Positions 37,839-46,687 of a DNA stretch of 64,000 nucleotides are shown here, piece after piece (the first letter of the stretch is position 1; every line of letters begins with the position of its first letter). Under the pieces are notes generated by a model that was given only the letters and a program-made list of their open reading frames with translations, searched no databases and was not told the DNA's origin. Source of the DNA: an uncultured Anaerolineae bacterium. Lineage in GTDB: Bacteria > Chloroflexota > Anaerolineae > Anaerolineales > Villigracilaceae. Both the position numbers and the translations under genes were made by a program. The DNA lies in assembly GCA_937120535.1 (NCBI GenBank), contig CAKZJX010000120.1, forward strand, positions 1-64,000, read 5' to 3'.

Positions 37839-38912
37839 TCAGCCGGCCCGGCGACTGAACTCATCGAGCGCTTCCAATAGATGCTCGATGTCTTCCATCT
37901 GGATCTCACCCATATGAGCGATGCGGAGCGTGACGTTCTTTAGGGCTCCATAGCCGTTAGCAATGCGCATGCCCCGCTCCAGCAGGAACTTGTTGACTGC
38001 CGAGACCTCCCAACCGCGTTCGTTCCGAACAGTGGTCACTGTCTGAGAACGAAATCCTTCTGGCGCAAATAGGGCAAAACCACGGCCTTCTGCCCATTCC
38101 TGCACTCGACGGGCCATTGCTGAATGGCGTGCAAAGCGATTTTCTAGCCCCTCGGCGAAAATGCGGTCAAGCTGCTTATCGAGGGCATAGATCAGCGACA
38201 TGGCCGGTGTGGCCGGAGTGGAGTCCTTCAAACGGTGACGATCCATGCGAACCAAGTCAAAGTACCAACCGCGGTTTTCCACCCTCTCGGCCTTCTTCAT
38301 CGCCCGATCGGAAACCGCTCCGAGTCCCAAGCCGGGTGGCAACGCCAAACACTTCTGTGAAGCTGTCAAAACCATATCAAGACCCCAAGCATCCATCTCG
38401 ATCTTGGCGCCGCCCAACGAGGAAACCGCGTCTACCAGGATCAACGTCTCTGGGGCTACTGCCCGAACCGCTTCGGCGATCTCCCGCACTGGGTTCTGTA
38501 GACCTGTGGACGTTTCGTTATGCACCACCGTCACAGCCTCAAACTGACCTCGGCGGACGGTCTCCGCTACCCGTTGTGGGTCCACCGGCTGGTCCCACTC
38601 AAAAGCCAGTTTTTCAGCCTGTTTGCCGTTTGAGAAAGCGACCTCGTACCATCGCTCGGCAAACGCACCGTTAACACAGCACAGCACTCGCCTTTCGACA
38701 AAATTTCGCACAGCCGCTTCTTGTAAGCCGGTCCCAGAGGAGGCCGTCAGGAAGACGCGATACTGCGTATAAAACAGCGCTTTTGATCGTTCTGAGACGC
38801 GCTGGAACAAGGTCTCAAACTCCTTACTTCGATGAGGCAACATCGGCGCTGCCTGGGCCTGCAAAACTTCGTCGGCTACATCCACGGGGCCAGGAACAAA
38901 CATTCGAGACAT
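37839..38912 (-). CDS. class V aminotransferase (alanine-glyoxylate/serine-pyruvate type)
   Basis: PLP-dependent aminotransferase of 357 residues. The PLP-binding Lys is in TASQKCLALPPGLG, the Asp that holds the pyridine nitrogen is in LVDAVSSLGG, and FVPGPVDV is at the N-terminus. The family includes alanine-glyoxylate, serine-glyoxylate and phosphoserine-like aminotransferases. Which applies here is open. The ATG at 38912 has GGAGG upstream and is preferred to 38933. It stands alone between two inverted broken IS1-like copies, so it may have arrived with them. Confidence 0.9.
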   Translation of the reverse strand: MSRMFVPGPVDVADEVLQAQAAPMLPHRSKEFETLFQRVSERSKALFYTQYRVFLTASSGTGLQEAAVRNFVERRVLCCVNGAFAERWYEVAFSNGKQAEKLAFEWDQPVDPQRVAETVRRGQFEAVTVVHNETSTGLQNPVREIAEAVRAVAPETLILVDAVSSLGGAKIEMDAWGLDMVLTASQKCLALPPGLGLGAVSDRAMKKAERVENRGWYFDLVRMDRHRLKDSTPATPAMSLIYALDKQLDRIFAEGLENRFARHSAMARRVQEWAEGRGFALFAPEGFRSQTVTTVRNERGWEVSAVNKFLLERGMRIANGYGALKNVTLRIAHMGEIQMEDIEHLLEALDEFSRRAG

Positions 38913-39108
38913 AAAGAGCCTCCCAGAGGGCAAAGTCGAATTCGATCGGTCAGATTATATCTGAGAGCGCCAGAAAGCGCCTTAAAAAGTGATGGGGTGG
39001 ATAAATTGTGGGTTAGATAAACTGAAACACATGAGCAGGTATCGGTCTTGCCTTGGGAGACTGCCTACCTCCCGCCGTGATACCCCAGGCGCTCATACAT
39101 TTCAAAGG

Positions 39109-39349
39109 CGTGCGATGATGCACGCCCAAATGCCGAGCAATCCGGCGCAAACTCATGCCATCTACATACAGCTCGACCGCTTTCCGCCGAACTTCTTCAT
39201 GGATAGGGCCAGGCTTTCGGCTCCGGGATGTACTTGATGTTAAGAAACAGGCAGCGATACCAATGACGGCCGCTGCCGGTTTTCCCGGCCCGGTTTTGTC
39301 GTTCCGTTCGGCGACATCGTGGACATTCTATCATGTCTCTATTTTAGCC
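39109..39349 (-). pseudogene. broken IS1-like element (right copy)
   Basis: Inverted copy of the 5' part of the element at 37350. Read on the minus strand it encodes an InsA-like zinc-finger start (ECPRCRRTERQNRAGKTGS) followed by RRIARHLGVHHRT. An extra base in the stretch CCATGAAGAAG shifts the frame relative to the left copy. Similarity to the left copy stops near 39109, and sequence from there to 38934 shows no gene. Confidence 0.72.
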
Positions 39350-39609
39350 CAGTCTTGAGCCGCTTTCGAAATAGCAATCATGCAAGGGTGTCTATCAATG
39401 ATGCTATAATCATTTCACCCTGTACCTTACGCCGCTATCAATCTGGGCGTTCTTTCGATGGAGAGAGACTTGATGGGATCTACCGCAGCATGGCTGCAGG
39501 CCGCCGGCCTGGGATGACCCCGTGGTGAGGGGCCGGCCAGGCAGGGTGAGGATTTGGCGTCACACAGATCAGCAAGGTATTTTTATTCTGCTTGGCGGAG
39601 GCTTTGACG
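39350..39609 (+). promoter_or_regulatory. promoter and GC-rich structured leader before the AAA ATPase
   Basis: TATAAT at 39405-39410 has only a weak -35 (TGCAAG, 18 bp away). The predicted leader is about 190 nt. It contains GC-rich complementary blocks near 39502-39540, with GCCGGCC facing GGCCGGC around a CCCC/GGGG pair. No known riboswitch is recognised. Confidence 0.4.
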
Positions 39610-40938
39610 ATGTTCCGTACCACAGAGACTGCTCAATCGACCGGCGCGACGTTCCTTCCTCCTGTGTTGAACACCTTGGAGGACACCGGACTTTCGCCAC
39701 TTTGGTTGCAAGATCTCACCCTCAAGACCCTGTACTTTCAGGGGTACATGACCGGCTTTAAGATCGCCGAGGCGTTGGCCTTGCCGTTCGCAGGAGTGAC
39801 CGATGCGATCTTACAATCGCTTAAAACGGAGAAGTTGATCGAGGTCAAATCTTCACAAGGCGGCTTGGGCGAGGGGGGATATACCTATGCGATCACCGGC
39901 GCCGGGATTGCACGAGCGCGCGAGGCCCTGGAGCGCAGCCAATATGCCGGTCCAGCGCCGGTGCCGTTTGAGGTGTATAACGATGCCATCCGTCGCCAGA
40001 AGAGCGGACGCATTACCGTCACTGCGCGCACCATGCGCCAGTTGCTCTCCCAATTGGTGATTTCCGAGTCCACCTTTCAACGCCTCGGGCCGGCCTTGAA
40101 TTCAGGGACCTCTATCTTCCTATATGGCCCACCTGGCAACGGCAAGACCAGCATCGCTCGCGCCTTCGGCAACCTGGCGTTGGCGCAGACCATGTACATC
40201 CCCTATGCCCTGTACATTGATGGCCAGGTGATCAAACTGTACGATGCTGTCAGCCACAAGTTAGCTTCCGAGTCGGAGTCGAGACACACCGGAACTACGG
40301 GCAGTTTGCGCCCAACCACCCGCCGTGATCCGCGTTGGGTGCACATCCGCCGGCCCTTTATCATGGTGGGCGGCGAGTTGACCTTGGAATCTCTGGATTT
40401 GATCTTCGACGACACCCATAAATTCTACGAAGCGCCAGTGCAGCTGAAAGCCAACGGGGGGATCTTGCTGATCGACGACTTTGGCCGCCAACAAGTGCGC
40501 CCGCGCGACTTGCTCAATCGCTGGATCGTGCCCCTGGAGAATCGCGTGGACTACTTGACCTTGCACACCGGACGCAAGATCGAGGTGCCTTTCGACGTGT
40601 TGGTCGTCTTCTCCACCAACCTGCCTCCCAAGGACTTGGTGGATGAGGCCTTTCTGCGCCGCCTGCGCCACAAGATCGAGATCGGCGATCCGACCTTCGA
40701 CGAATACCGCGAGATCTTCCGACGCGTGGCGGCCGACAAGAAGATCCCCTACAGCGATCAGGGATTGGCGTATCTATTGCAAGAGTGGTACATCAAGCGC
40801 AATCGCAAGTTGCGCGCTTCGCACCCGCGGGACATTTGTGACCAGATCCTCGACATTGCTGCTTATCTCTCCGTTGAACCTAGCATGAGCCGTGAGATGA
40901 TCGATCGCGCAGCTCGATCCTACTTCGTGGATTTGTGA
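39610..40938 (+). CDS. AAA+ ATPase with N-terminal winged-helix-like domain
   Basis: 442 residues. An N-terminal region (about 15-105) reads like a winged helix (LTLKTLYFQGYMTGFKIAEALALP). An AAA core follows with Walker A LYGPPGNGKTSIA, Walker B GGILLIDDFGRQ and sensor-1 VVFSTNL. A C-terminal helical lid ends the protein. An insertion rich in Ser, Thr and Arg sits between Walker A and B. The ATG at 39610 has GGAGG upstream and is preferred to 39592. No partner such as a pilus or secretion gene is adjacent, so the function is unassigned. Confidence 0.85.
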   Translation: MFRTTETAQSTGATFLPPVLNTLEDTGLSPLWLQDLTLKTLYFQGYMTGFKIAEALALPFAGVTDAILQSLKTEKLIEVKSSQGGLGEGGYTYAITGAGIARAREALERSQYAGPAPVPFEVYNDAIRRQKSGRITVTARTMRQLLSQLVISESTFQRLGPALNSGTSIFLYGPPGNGKTSIARAFGNLALAQTMYIPYALYIDGQVIKLYDAVSHKLASESESRHTGTTGSLRPTTRRDPRWVHIRRPFIMVGGELTLESLDLIFDDTHKFYEAPVQLKANGGILLIDDFGRQQVRPRDLLNRWIVPLENRVDYLTLHTGRKIEVPFDVLVVFSTNLPPKDLVDEAFLRRLRHKIEIGDPTFDEYREIFRRVAADKKIPYSDQGLAYLLQEWYIKRNRKLRASHPRDICDQILDIAAYLSVEPSMSREMIDRAARSYFVDL

Positions 40939-40940
40939 TC

Positions 40941-41702
40941 ATGACCCTGCCTTTGATCTTCGCTCATCGTGGTGCAAAACGCTACGCACCAGAAAACACT
41001 CTAGCAGCCTTTAAATTGGCCCTTGAACAGGGTGCAGATGGGGTGGAACTAGATGCCAAGCTGAGCGCCGATGGCGTGGTGGTGGCGATCCACGATCCAA
41101 CTGTGGACCGCACGACCGATGGGACCGGCCGTGTGTCTCAATTGCCGTTGGCCGCCCTGCGTGAACTGGACGCCGGCAGTTTCTTTTCCGAACAGTTCCG
41201 AGGCGAGAAGATCCCCACTTTGGAGGAAGTCTTTGAAACGCTGGGTAAGCAGGCTTTGATCAACGTTGAGCTAACCAACTACACTACGCCGCGCGATGGG
41301 CTGGTAGAAGCGGTGTGTAACTTGGTGCGCCGCCATGGAGTGCAGAAGAACGTGCTCTTTTCGTCGTTTTTGCCTTGGAATTTGAGCAAGGCCGCCCGCC
41401 TGTTGCCAGAGGTGCCGCGAGGGCTACTCACCTTGGCGGGTTGGAAAGGGGTGTGGGGACGCTCGTTCGGCTTTATGTTCGGAGACTATCAGGCGCTTCA
41501 CCCATATTACACCGATGTCACGCCCCAGCAAGTTCAGCGCGTGCACCGTTTGAAGCGCAAGATTAATGTTTGGAGTGTGGAACAGGAGGAGGATATACGC
41601 CGCTTGATCGCCTGGGGAGTGGATGGGATCATCACGCCCGATCCGCTTTTGGCAGTTCGCATCGCTCGAGGAGGCGAGGATGATGCCCGTCGAGTGGGTT
41701 GA
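40941..41702 (+). CDS. glycerophosphodiester phosphodiesterase
   Basis: Hydrolyses glycerophosphodiesters to glycerol-3-phosphate and an alcohol. It has a TIM-barrel with HRGAKRYAPENTLAAF near the N-terminus, VELDAKLSADGVVVAIHDP with the metal-binding acids and the catalytic His, and WGVDGIITPDP near the end. The length of about 253 residues fits a cytoplasmic UgpQ-type enzyme with no signal peptide. The ATG at 40941 is two bases after the ATPase stop. A GTG at 40935 would overlap that stop. Confidence 0.93.
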   Translation: MTLPLIFAHRGAKRYAPENTLAAFKLALEQGADGVELDAKLSADGVVVAIHDPTVDRTTDGTGRVSQLPLAALRELDAGSFFSEQFRGEKIPTLEEVFETLGKQALINVELTNYTTPRDGLVEAVCNLVRRHGVQKNVLFSSFLPWNLSKAARLLPEVPRGLLTLAGWKGVWGRSFGFMFGDYQALHPYYTDVTPQQVQRVHRLKRKINVWSVEQEEDIRRLIAWGVDGIITPDPLLAVRIARGGEDDARRVG

Positions 41703-42627
41703 TCAGGCTGCTGCGCGAATCGCGGCGCACATCATTCGCACGCCATTCATCTACGATGCGGCGCACAATTTGTATCTCAAGTGGGAAAACCGGCAGCGTA
41801 CTGGCTCGTTTAAGGTGCGCGGGGCTTTGAATAGGGTCCTCGCTCTGGGGGACGAGGAGCGCCGCAAGGGGATCGTCACCGCGTCGGCCGGCAATCACGG
41901 GCAAGGGGTAGCGCTGGCCGGCCAGTTGATCGGGGTTCCGGTGACGTGTTTTGTGTCGGAACAGGCCATGGCCATCAAAGTGGACGCTATCCGCTCTCTC
42001 GGGGCAACGATCGTGACGGTGGCCGGCGGCTATCCCGAGGCCGAGGCCGCCGGCCGGCGTTTTGCTGCTGAGCACGATCGCTTGTGGGTGTCGCCCTACA
42101 ACGATCCGTGGGTGATCGCCGGCCAGGGGACGATTGGCCTGGAGATCGCTCAGGCCTTGGGAGTGACGGAGGTGGAAGCCTGCCTGGCGCCGGTGAGCGG
42201 CGGGGGCCTGATCGCCGGCATCGGCCTGGTGTTGCGCCATCTCTTGCCGCAGGTGCGCTTGATCGGAGTACAAGCCGAGGTTGCACCGTTTATGCATGCC
42301 CTGTTCTATCACGGCTCGCAGGAAGGCATCCCCGATCGCCCCTCTCTGGCCGATGGTTTGACCGGCGCAGTAGAAGCCGATTCGATCACCATCCCTTTGG
42401 TGAAACAGTTGGTGGATGAGATTGAGCTCGTCTCGGAAGAGGAGATCGCCCGTGCCGTGGCGTTTGCCTATCGGGTGTATGGGGAGATCGTTGAACCGTC
42501 GGGGGCGGTGACGTTGGCCGCCGCCCTGCGCTGGGGACGCCGCGATCGCCCGAGCGTGGTGGTGATCTCGGGGGGGAATATCCAGCCCGAGGTCCAAGCT
42601 CGAATCGTGTTGCGGGAAGAGGGGTAG
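41680..42627 (+). CDS. threonine dehydratase / serine racemase-like PLP enzyme
   Basis: 315-residue fold-type II PLP enzyme. The PLP Lys is in TGSFKVRGA, the substrate loop in TASAGNHGQGVA, and the phosphate-binding loop in SGGGLIAGIG. The lack of a C-terminal ACT domain fits a catabolic threonine dehydratase or serine racemase, not the feedback-regulated biosynthetic IlvA. ATG codons at 41680 and 41683 both follow GGAGG. The first is used. It overlaps the end of the phosphodiesterase gene by 23 nt. Confidence 0.9.
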   Translation: MMPVEWVDQAAARIAAHIIRTPFIYDAAHNLYLKWENRQRTGSFKVRGALNRVLALGDEERRKGIVTASAGNHGQGVALAGQLIGVPVTCFVSEQAMAIKVDAIRSLGATIVTVAGGYPEAEAAGRRFAAEHDRLWVSPYNDPWVIAGQGTIGLEIAQALGVTEVEACLAPVSGGGLIAGIGLVLRHLLPQVRLIGVQAEVAPFMHALFYHGSQEGIPDRPSLADGLTGAVEADSITIPLVKQLVDEIELVSEEEIARAVAFAYRVYGEIVEPSGAVTLAAALRWGRRDRPSVVVISGGNIQPEVQARIVLREEG

Positions 42628-42635
42628 GCCGAGGG

Positions 42636-45404
42636 ATGGGATCGCACTTTGGGGTTGGAAGGGCCCGGGGTTGGGTGGTTTGGTCCTTGATGTTCTGTAT
42701 GATGATAGTGGCTTCTCGTCCGGTGCAGGCTCGGCCTGCGATGCAGGGAGAGGCGCAAGAGGTGTTGGAGAGGATGACGCCTGAGGAACGGGTGGGTCAG
42801 TTGTTTTTGGTCACGTTCCATGGCACGAATGTGGGGGAGGGTTCGGCAATTTACGATTTGATCGTGAATTATCACGTGGGCGGGGTGATCCTATTGGCAA
42901 GCAATGATAATTTCACGGCCGCCCCGACCACGGTGCGCGACGCATATCAGCTGATCGCCGCGCTGCAGGACATCGAGCGACAGGCTTCTGCGATCCCAAC
43001 GATAAACAATAGCAGTGGAACAGTGCGATTGCCGGTCTATGTGCCGTTGTGGATCGGTATTCTTCAGGAGGGGAACGGCGCACCTACCGATCAGATCCTC
43101 AGCGGGCTGACGCCTTTGCCCTCGCAGATGGCCTTGGGGGCCATCTGGCAGCCGGCCTGGGCGGAGCAGGTGGGCGCTGTTGCCGGCCAGGAGTTGGCGG
43201 CGTTGGGCATCAACCTTCTGCTGGGGCCTTCGCTGGATGTGTCAGATCAATCCCCGCCGGCAGTCGACTTGGGGACGCGCGTCTTCGGCGGAGACCCATT
43301 CTGGGTGGGGAAGATGGGACAGGCCTACGTGCGCGGCCTCCATCGGGGGAGTCGGAATCGTCTGGCGGTGATCGCTAAGCATTTCCCAGGTCACGGCAGC
43401 GCCGACCGGCTGCCCCAGGAGGAAGTGTCTACTGTCCGCAAATCGTTGGAGCAGCTCAAGCAGATCGAGCTGGCGCCGTTTATGGAGGTGACCGGCTATG
43501 CGCCCGATGCCGAGGCGGTTGCCGATGGTCTGTTGGTTTCGCATATTCGCTATCAAGGGTTTCAGGGCAACATTCGAGCGACGACCCGGCCGGTCAGCTT
43601 CGATGCTCAGGCCCTAGGCGAGATCCTCAAGCTGCCTCCCTTCGCTGCATGGCGTGCCAACGGCGGTTTGATGGTGAGCGACGATTTGGGAAGTCGGGCG
43701 GTGCGCAATTTCTATGCCCTGGGCAGCGCACCGCTGAACACGCCGTTGATCGTGCGCGATGCGTTCTTGGCCGGCAACGACTTGCTCTACTTGGGCAACA
43801 TTTACAGTGCGGATCCCACAGATCACGACGCCACCGTCAAGCAGGTGTTGTCGTATTTCGCCCAGCGATACGTGGAAGACCCGGCGTTTGCCGAGCGGGT
43901 GGATGCGGCTGTGGCGCGCATCTTGGCCCAGAAATACAAGCGCTACGGCGCCTTTGATCCGACCGTAGTTACGCCTGACCCTCAGGAGCTGGGGGCGATC
44001 GGGAATCTCGACTCGTTGATGTTCCAGGTGGCCAGTCGGGCGGCTACGTTGGTCAGTCCAGAGATCGCTGAATTGGCGGCCGTATTGCCAGAGCCACCCG
44101 ACCCCGGCGAGAACGTAGTCTTCCTGACCGACGCGCGGCTGATGAAGCAGTGTAGCGCGTGTCCCGAGCAGAGCATGCCGGCCGTGGACGCGTTGCAGCT
44201 AGCCGTGTTGCGGCTCTACGGCCCCACGGCTGGCGGCCTGGCCCTGCCCCAGCGCCTCTCGTCGTTCTCGCTGAGCGACCTGAGCGATCTGCTTGACGGC
44301 CGCAAGGTCAGGGGAACGCTGGAGCAGACGTTGCGGCGCGCCAACTGGGTGGTGATCTCGATCGCCGACAATTCTGCCGGCCAAGTGGTGTTGGTGCGTC
44401 GCTTTTTGACTGAACGCCAGGACCTGCTTCGTTTCAAAAAGGTGATCTTGTTCTCGTTTGGCGCTCCCTATTACTTTGATTCCACCGACATTTCGCGCTT
44501 GACTGCCGTCTTTGCCTTCTACAGCAAAACCCCGCCCTTTATTGACGTAGCGGCGCGTGTCCTGTATCAAGAGCTGGCGCCAGAAGGAGCTTCACCGGTC
44601 TCTATTCCAGGAACTGGCTATGATCTAATCCACATCACCTCCCCTGACCCCGATCAGATCATCCCGCTCCTGCTGGTTGTCCCGGCGGTTCTTTCTCCAA
44701 CCCCTGCCGGAACGATTACCCCTGAGCCGACTGCCATCCCGTCGGTGCGTTTGGGCGACACAGTGAGCGTGCGCGCTGGCGTGATCATTGATCACAATGG
44801 CCATCCTGTCCCCGATGGGACGGTGGTACGTTTTACGATGACGATCGGCAACGAAGGGGGCTCGGTGATCCAGCAACAAGAAGCGACGACGGTCGGCGGT
44901 GTGGCCAGCGCTTCGTTCCGCATTGAGAAAGGCGGCCTGGTGGAGATACGCGCCGCCAGTGAGCCGGCCATGCAGTCAGAGGTGTTGCAATTGGATGTGC
45001 GAGAGGATGTGGCAGCGGTGGTCACGGTGATCGTGCCGGCGCCAACTGAGACGGCCGCTCCGACTACGCCGCTTCCAACCCCTACGCCGCTGTCCAATCC
45101 ATTCATCTCCAACGAGGGCGCGCCGCGCTTGGCCGGTTGGTTTTTGAGCTTGTTTGTGTTGGGGGGAGGAGGCATGTTGGCCTGGTGGCTTGGCAACACG
45201 CTGGGCACGCCGCTTTGGGGTATGCGCTGGGGGTTGTGTGCGTTGGTCGGGGGGCTGTTGGCGTATAACTACCTGGCGTTGGGATTGCCCGGCGCGGCTG
45301 AGGCGCTGCAGGCTGGCAACGGTGGCACCCTGGTAGGAGTGACGTTCCTCGGCGGCTTGTTGGGATCGTTGGTCGCTTGGGGATGGATGAAGTGGAGAAC
45401 GTAA
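42636..45404 (+). CDS. GH3 beta-N-acetylhexosaminidase-like protein with Ig-like and membrane domains
   Basis: 922 residues: an N-terminal signal segment (about 12-33) and a GH3 domain with IAKHFPGHGS near 246-255 and the nucleophile region MVSDDLGSRAV near 346-356, as in NagZ. A poorly conserved second domain, an Ig-like beta domain (about 700-790), a Thr/Pro linker and about three C-terminal transmembrane helices follow. NagZ is usually a compact 340-residue cytoplasmic enzyme. Here the domain is exported and tethered to the membrane, which suggests action on peptidoglycan or chitin-type polymers outside. Active-site residues appear intact. It starts eight bases after the dehydratase gene. 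Confidence 0.88.
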   Translation: MGSHFGVGRARGWVVWSLMFCMMIVASRPVQARPAMQGEAQEVLERMTPEERVGQLFLVTFHGTNVGEGSAIYDLIVNYHVGGVILLASNDNFTAAPTTVRDAYQLIAALQDIERQASAIPTINNSSGTVRLPVYVPLWIGILQEGNGAPTDQILSGLTPLPSQMALGAIWQPAWAEQVGAVAGQELAALGINLLLGPSLDVSDQSPPAVDLGTRVFGGDPFWVGKMGQAYVRGLHRGSRNRLAVIAKHFPGHGSADRLPQEEVSTVRKSLEQLKQIELAPFMEVTGYAPDAEAVADGLLVSHIRYQGFQGNIRATTRPVSFDAQALGEILKLPPFAAWRANGGLMVSDDLGSRAVRNFYALGSAPLNTPLIVRDAFLAGNDLLYLGNIYSADPTDHDATVKQVLSYFAQRYVEDPAFAERVDAAVARILAQKYKRYGAFDPTVVTPDPQELGAIGNLDSLMFQVASRAATLVSPEIAELAAVLPEPPDPGENVVFLTDARLMKQCSACPEQSMPAVDALQLAVLRLYGPTAGGLALPQRLSSFSLSDLSDLLDGRKVRGTLEQTLRRANWVVISIADNSAGQVVLVRRFLTERQDLLRFKKVILFSFGAPYYFDSTDISRLTAVFAFYSKTPPFIDVAARVLYQELAPEGASPVSIPGTGYDLIHITSPDPDQIIPLLLVVPAVLSPTPAGTITPEPTAIPSVRLGDTVSVRAGVIIDHNGHPVPDGTVVRFTMTIGNEGGSVIQQQEATTVGGVASASFRIEKGGLVEIRAASEPAMQSEVLQLDVREDVAAVVTVIVPAPTETAAPTTPLPTPTPLSNPFISNEGAPRLAGWFLSLFVLGGGGMLAWWLGNTLGTPLWGMRWGLCALVGGLLAYNYLALGLPGAAEALQAGNGGTLVGVTFLGGLLGSLVAWGWMKWRT

Positions 45405-45407
45405 CGC

Positions 45408-46415
45408 CTATCGCAGAACGGTGACAAGCAGGCTGATCACTAGCAACCCAATTGCGCTCCAGGCCAGCAAGAGATCGATCCATCGTAGGGAAAAGGGATC
45501 AGAACGACGAGGGACACTGATGGGGCGCACAGGTAAGGTCGAAATCTCACGGCCACTGAACAGATGAGCGCAGAATTCCTGAATGCTCTGCGGGCGCTCA
45601 TCCGGGTGGAGGGCCATGGCATACAGGATAGCACGTTCAGCGCGAGGGCTGATATGGGGATTGATCTGGCGCGGCGGGATCAAGCGCGTTGGGTCGAGGA
45701 AGCGGGCACGGGCTTCGGCCGGCGGCTCGTTGGTCAGCAGGTGATAGAGCGTGGCGCCAAAGGCGTAGATGTCGGAGCGCACGTCGGTATGGGCGCTGTC
45801 GCCGCCATATTGTTCGAGGGGCGTGTAAAGGGCCGTGCCTTGTCCTTGAATCACCGTGATGGTCACTTCGCCGGGGGCCAGCACCTTGACCAAGCCAAAA
45901 TCCACCAGTTTGACCAAACCGCTAGGGGTTAGCTTGATGTTGCTGGGTTTGATGTCGCGATGGATGATCGGCGGATCCTGGCCGTGCAGATAGGCCAAGG
46001 CATCGGCAATTTGATTGGCCCAGCCCAACACCAGCTCTTCGGGCCAGAACATTTTCTTCTGGCGCGCCTCGAGAATGAGAGTGCGTAAGTCCTTGCCGGG
46101 CACGTAGTCCATCACCAGGTAGTCGCGAGTTTCGATCGAAAAAAAGTCCGACACCTTGGGCAGATTGGGATGGTCCAAACGCGCCAACACGGTAGCCTCG
46201 CGCAGGAACTGCTCGCGGGCCTCCTTGAGCAAGGAAGGGGGTAGGCTGAGGTCATACTCGACCTCTTTGAGCGCACACAAGCGACCTTGCAGGCGAAGGT
46301 CATCGGCCAGGTAGATATTGCCCATACCGCCTTGGCCGATTCGTTCGCAAATCTTATAGCGGTTGCGCAACAGCTCCCCAGGCTGGAGGGGTGTAGGCAT
46401 AGGGGTCTTCTCCAA
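45408..46415 (-). CDS. Ser/Thr protein kinase with C-terminal membrane anchor
   Basis: 335-residue Hanks-type kinase with glycine loop GQGGMG (27-32), K50, HRDIKPSN (152-159) and DFG (172-174), all intact. A proline-containing linker leads to one C-terminal transmembrane helix (about 312-334), so the kinase faces the cytoplasm without an extracellular sensor. GGAGAAG lies before the ATG at 46415; another ATG is at 46400. It is divergent from an FHA-winged helix regulator, a likely phospho-dependent partner. Its stop is three bases from that of the GH3 gene. Confidence 0.95.
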   Translation of the reverse strand: MEKTPMPTPLQPGELLRNRYKICERIGQGGMGNIYLADDLRLQGRLCALKEVEYDLSLPPSLLKEAREQFLREATVLARLDHPNLPKVSDFFSIETRDYLVMDYVPGKDLRTLILEARQKKMFWPEELVLGWANQIADALAYLHGQDPPIIHRDIKPSNIKLTPSGLVKLVDFGLVKVLAPGEVTITVIQGQGTALYTPLEQYGGDSAHTDVRSDIYAFGATLYHLLTNEPPAEARARFLDPTRLIPPRQINPHISPRAERAILYAMALHPDERPQSIQEFCAHLFSGREISTLPVRPISVPRRSDPFSLRWIDLLLAWSAIGLLVISLLVTVLR

Positions 46416-46452
46416 GATGATGCAGAAAAATCTGTGTCGGCGTGATTCTGCC

Positions 46453-46480
46453 CAGAAAAGCGCTTTTCTGCTATATTATA
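46453..46480 (-). promoter_or_regulatory. kinase promoter -10 with adjacent 18-bp palindrome
   Basis: CAGAAAAGCGCTTTTCTG (46453-46470) is a perfect 18-bp palindrome. It sits directly downstream of TATAAT on the minus strand (46475-46480), where a start of transcription for the kinase would lie. It is a candidate operator in the divergent kinase/regulator gap. The rest of the 272-nt gap shows no gene. Confidence 0.55.
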
Positions 46481-46687
46481 AATGCCTTCCTGGCCTGAAC
46501 GTTGAGCAGAGCGAGCGGATCGTCAGGATATGAGGAAGGTACGCTGGAGCAAGAGGTTGAGCTTCCTGGCGGATCTGTAAACATTCAGTGGATGGTTCTT
46601 TAGCTCTCGAGAACCCGCACGTGGATTCTCTCACCGGCTGCCGGGTGGAACAAATCGCCCTATCTTGTTTCTAGAAGGAAGAGCGTC

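Larger units (their letters stand above)
37350..39349. mobile_element. composite-transposon-like structure around an aminotransferase
   Basis: Two decayed IS1-like copies in opposite orientation bound exactly this 2.0-kb stretch, with the outer ends GGCTAA and TTAGCC. The aminotransferase gene is the only intact gene inside. The arrangement fits a decayed composite transposon, or two independent insertions that happen to face each other. Confidence 0.45.

Noticed and set aside
37550-37858. Small intact-looking gene with a helix-turn-helix
   Set aside because: Its ATG directly follows the TGA that breaks the transposase frame. The peptide continues the InsA-like part and then runs out of frame, so it is a pseudogene fragment.
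41632-42597. Long open frame of 321 codons on the minus strand
   Set aside because: It lies wholly opposite the threonine dehydratase-like gene, is rich in His, Arg and Gln with no fold pattern, and has no ribosome-binding site.
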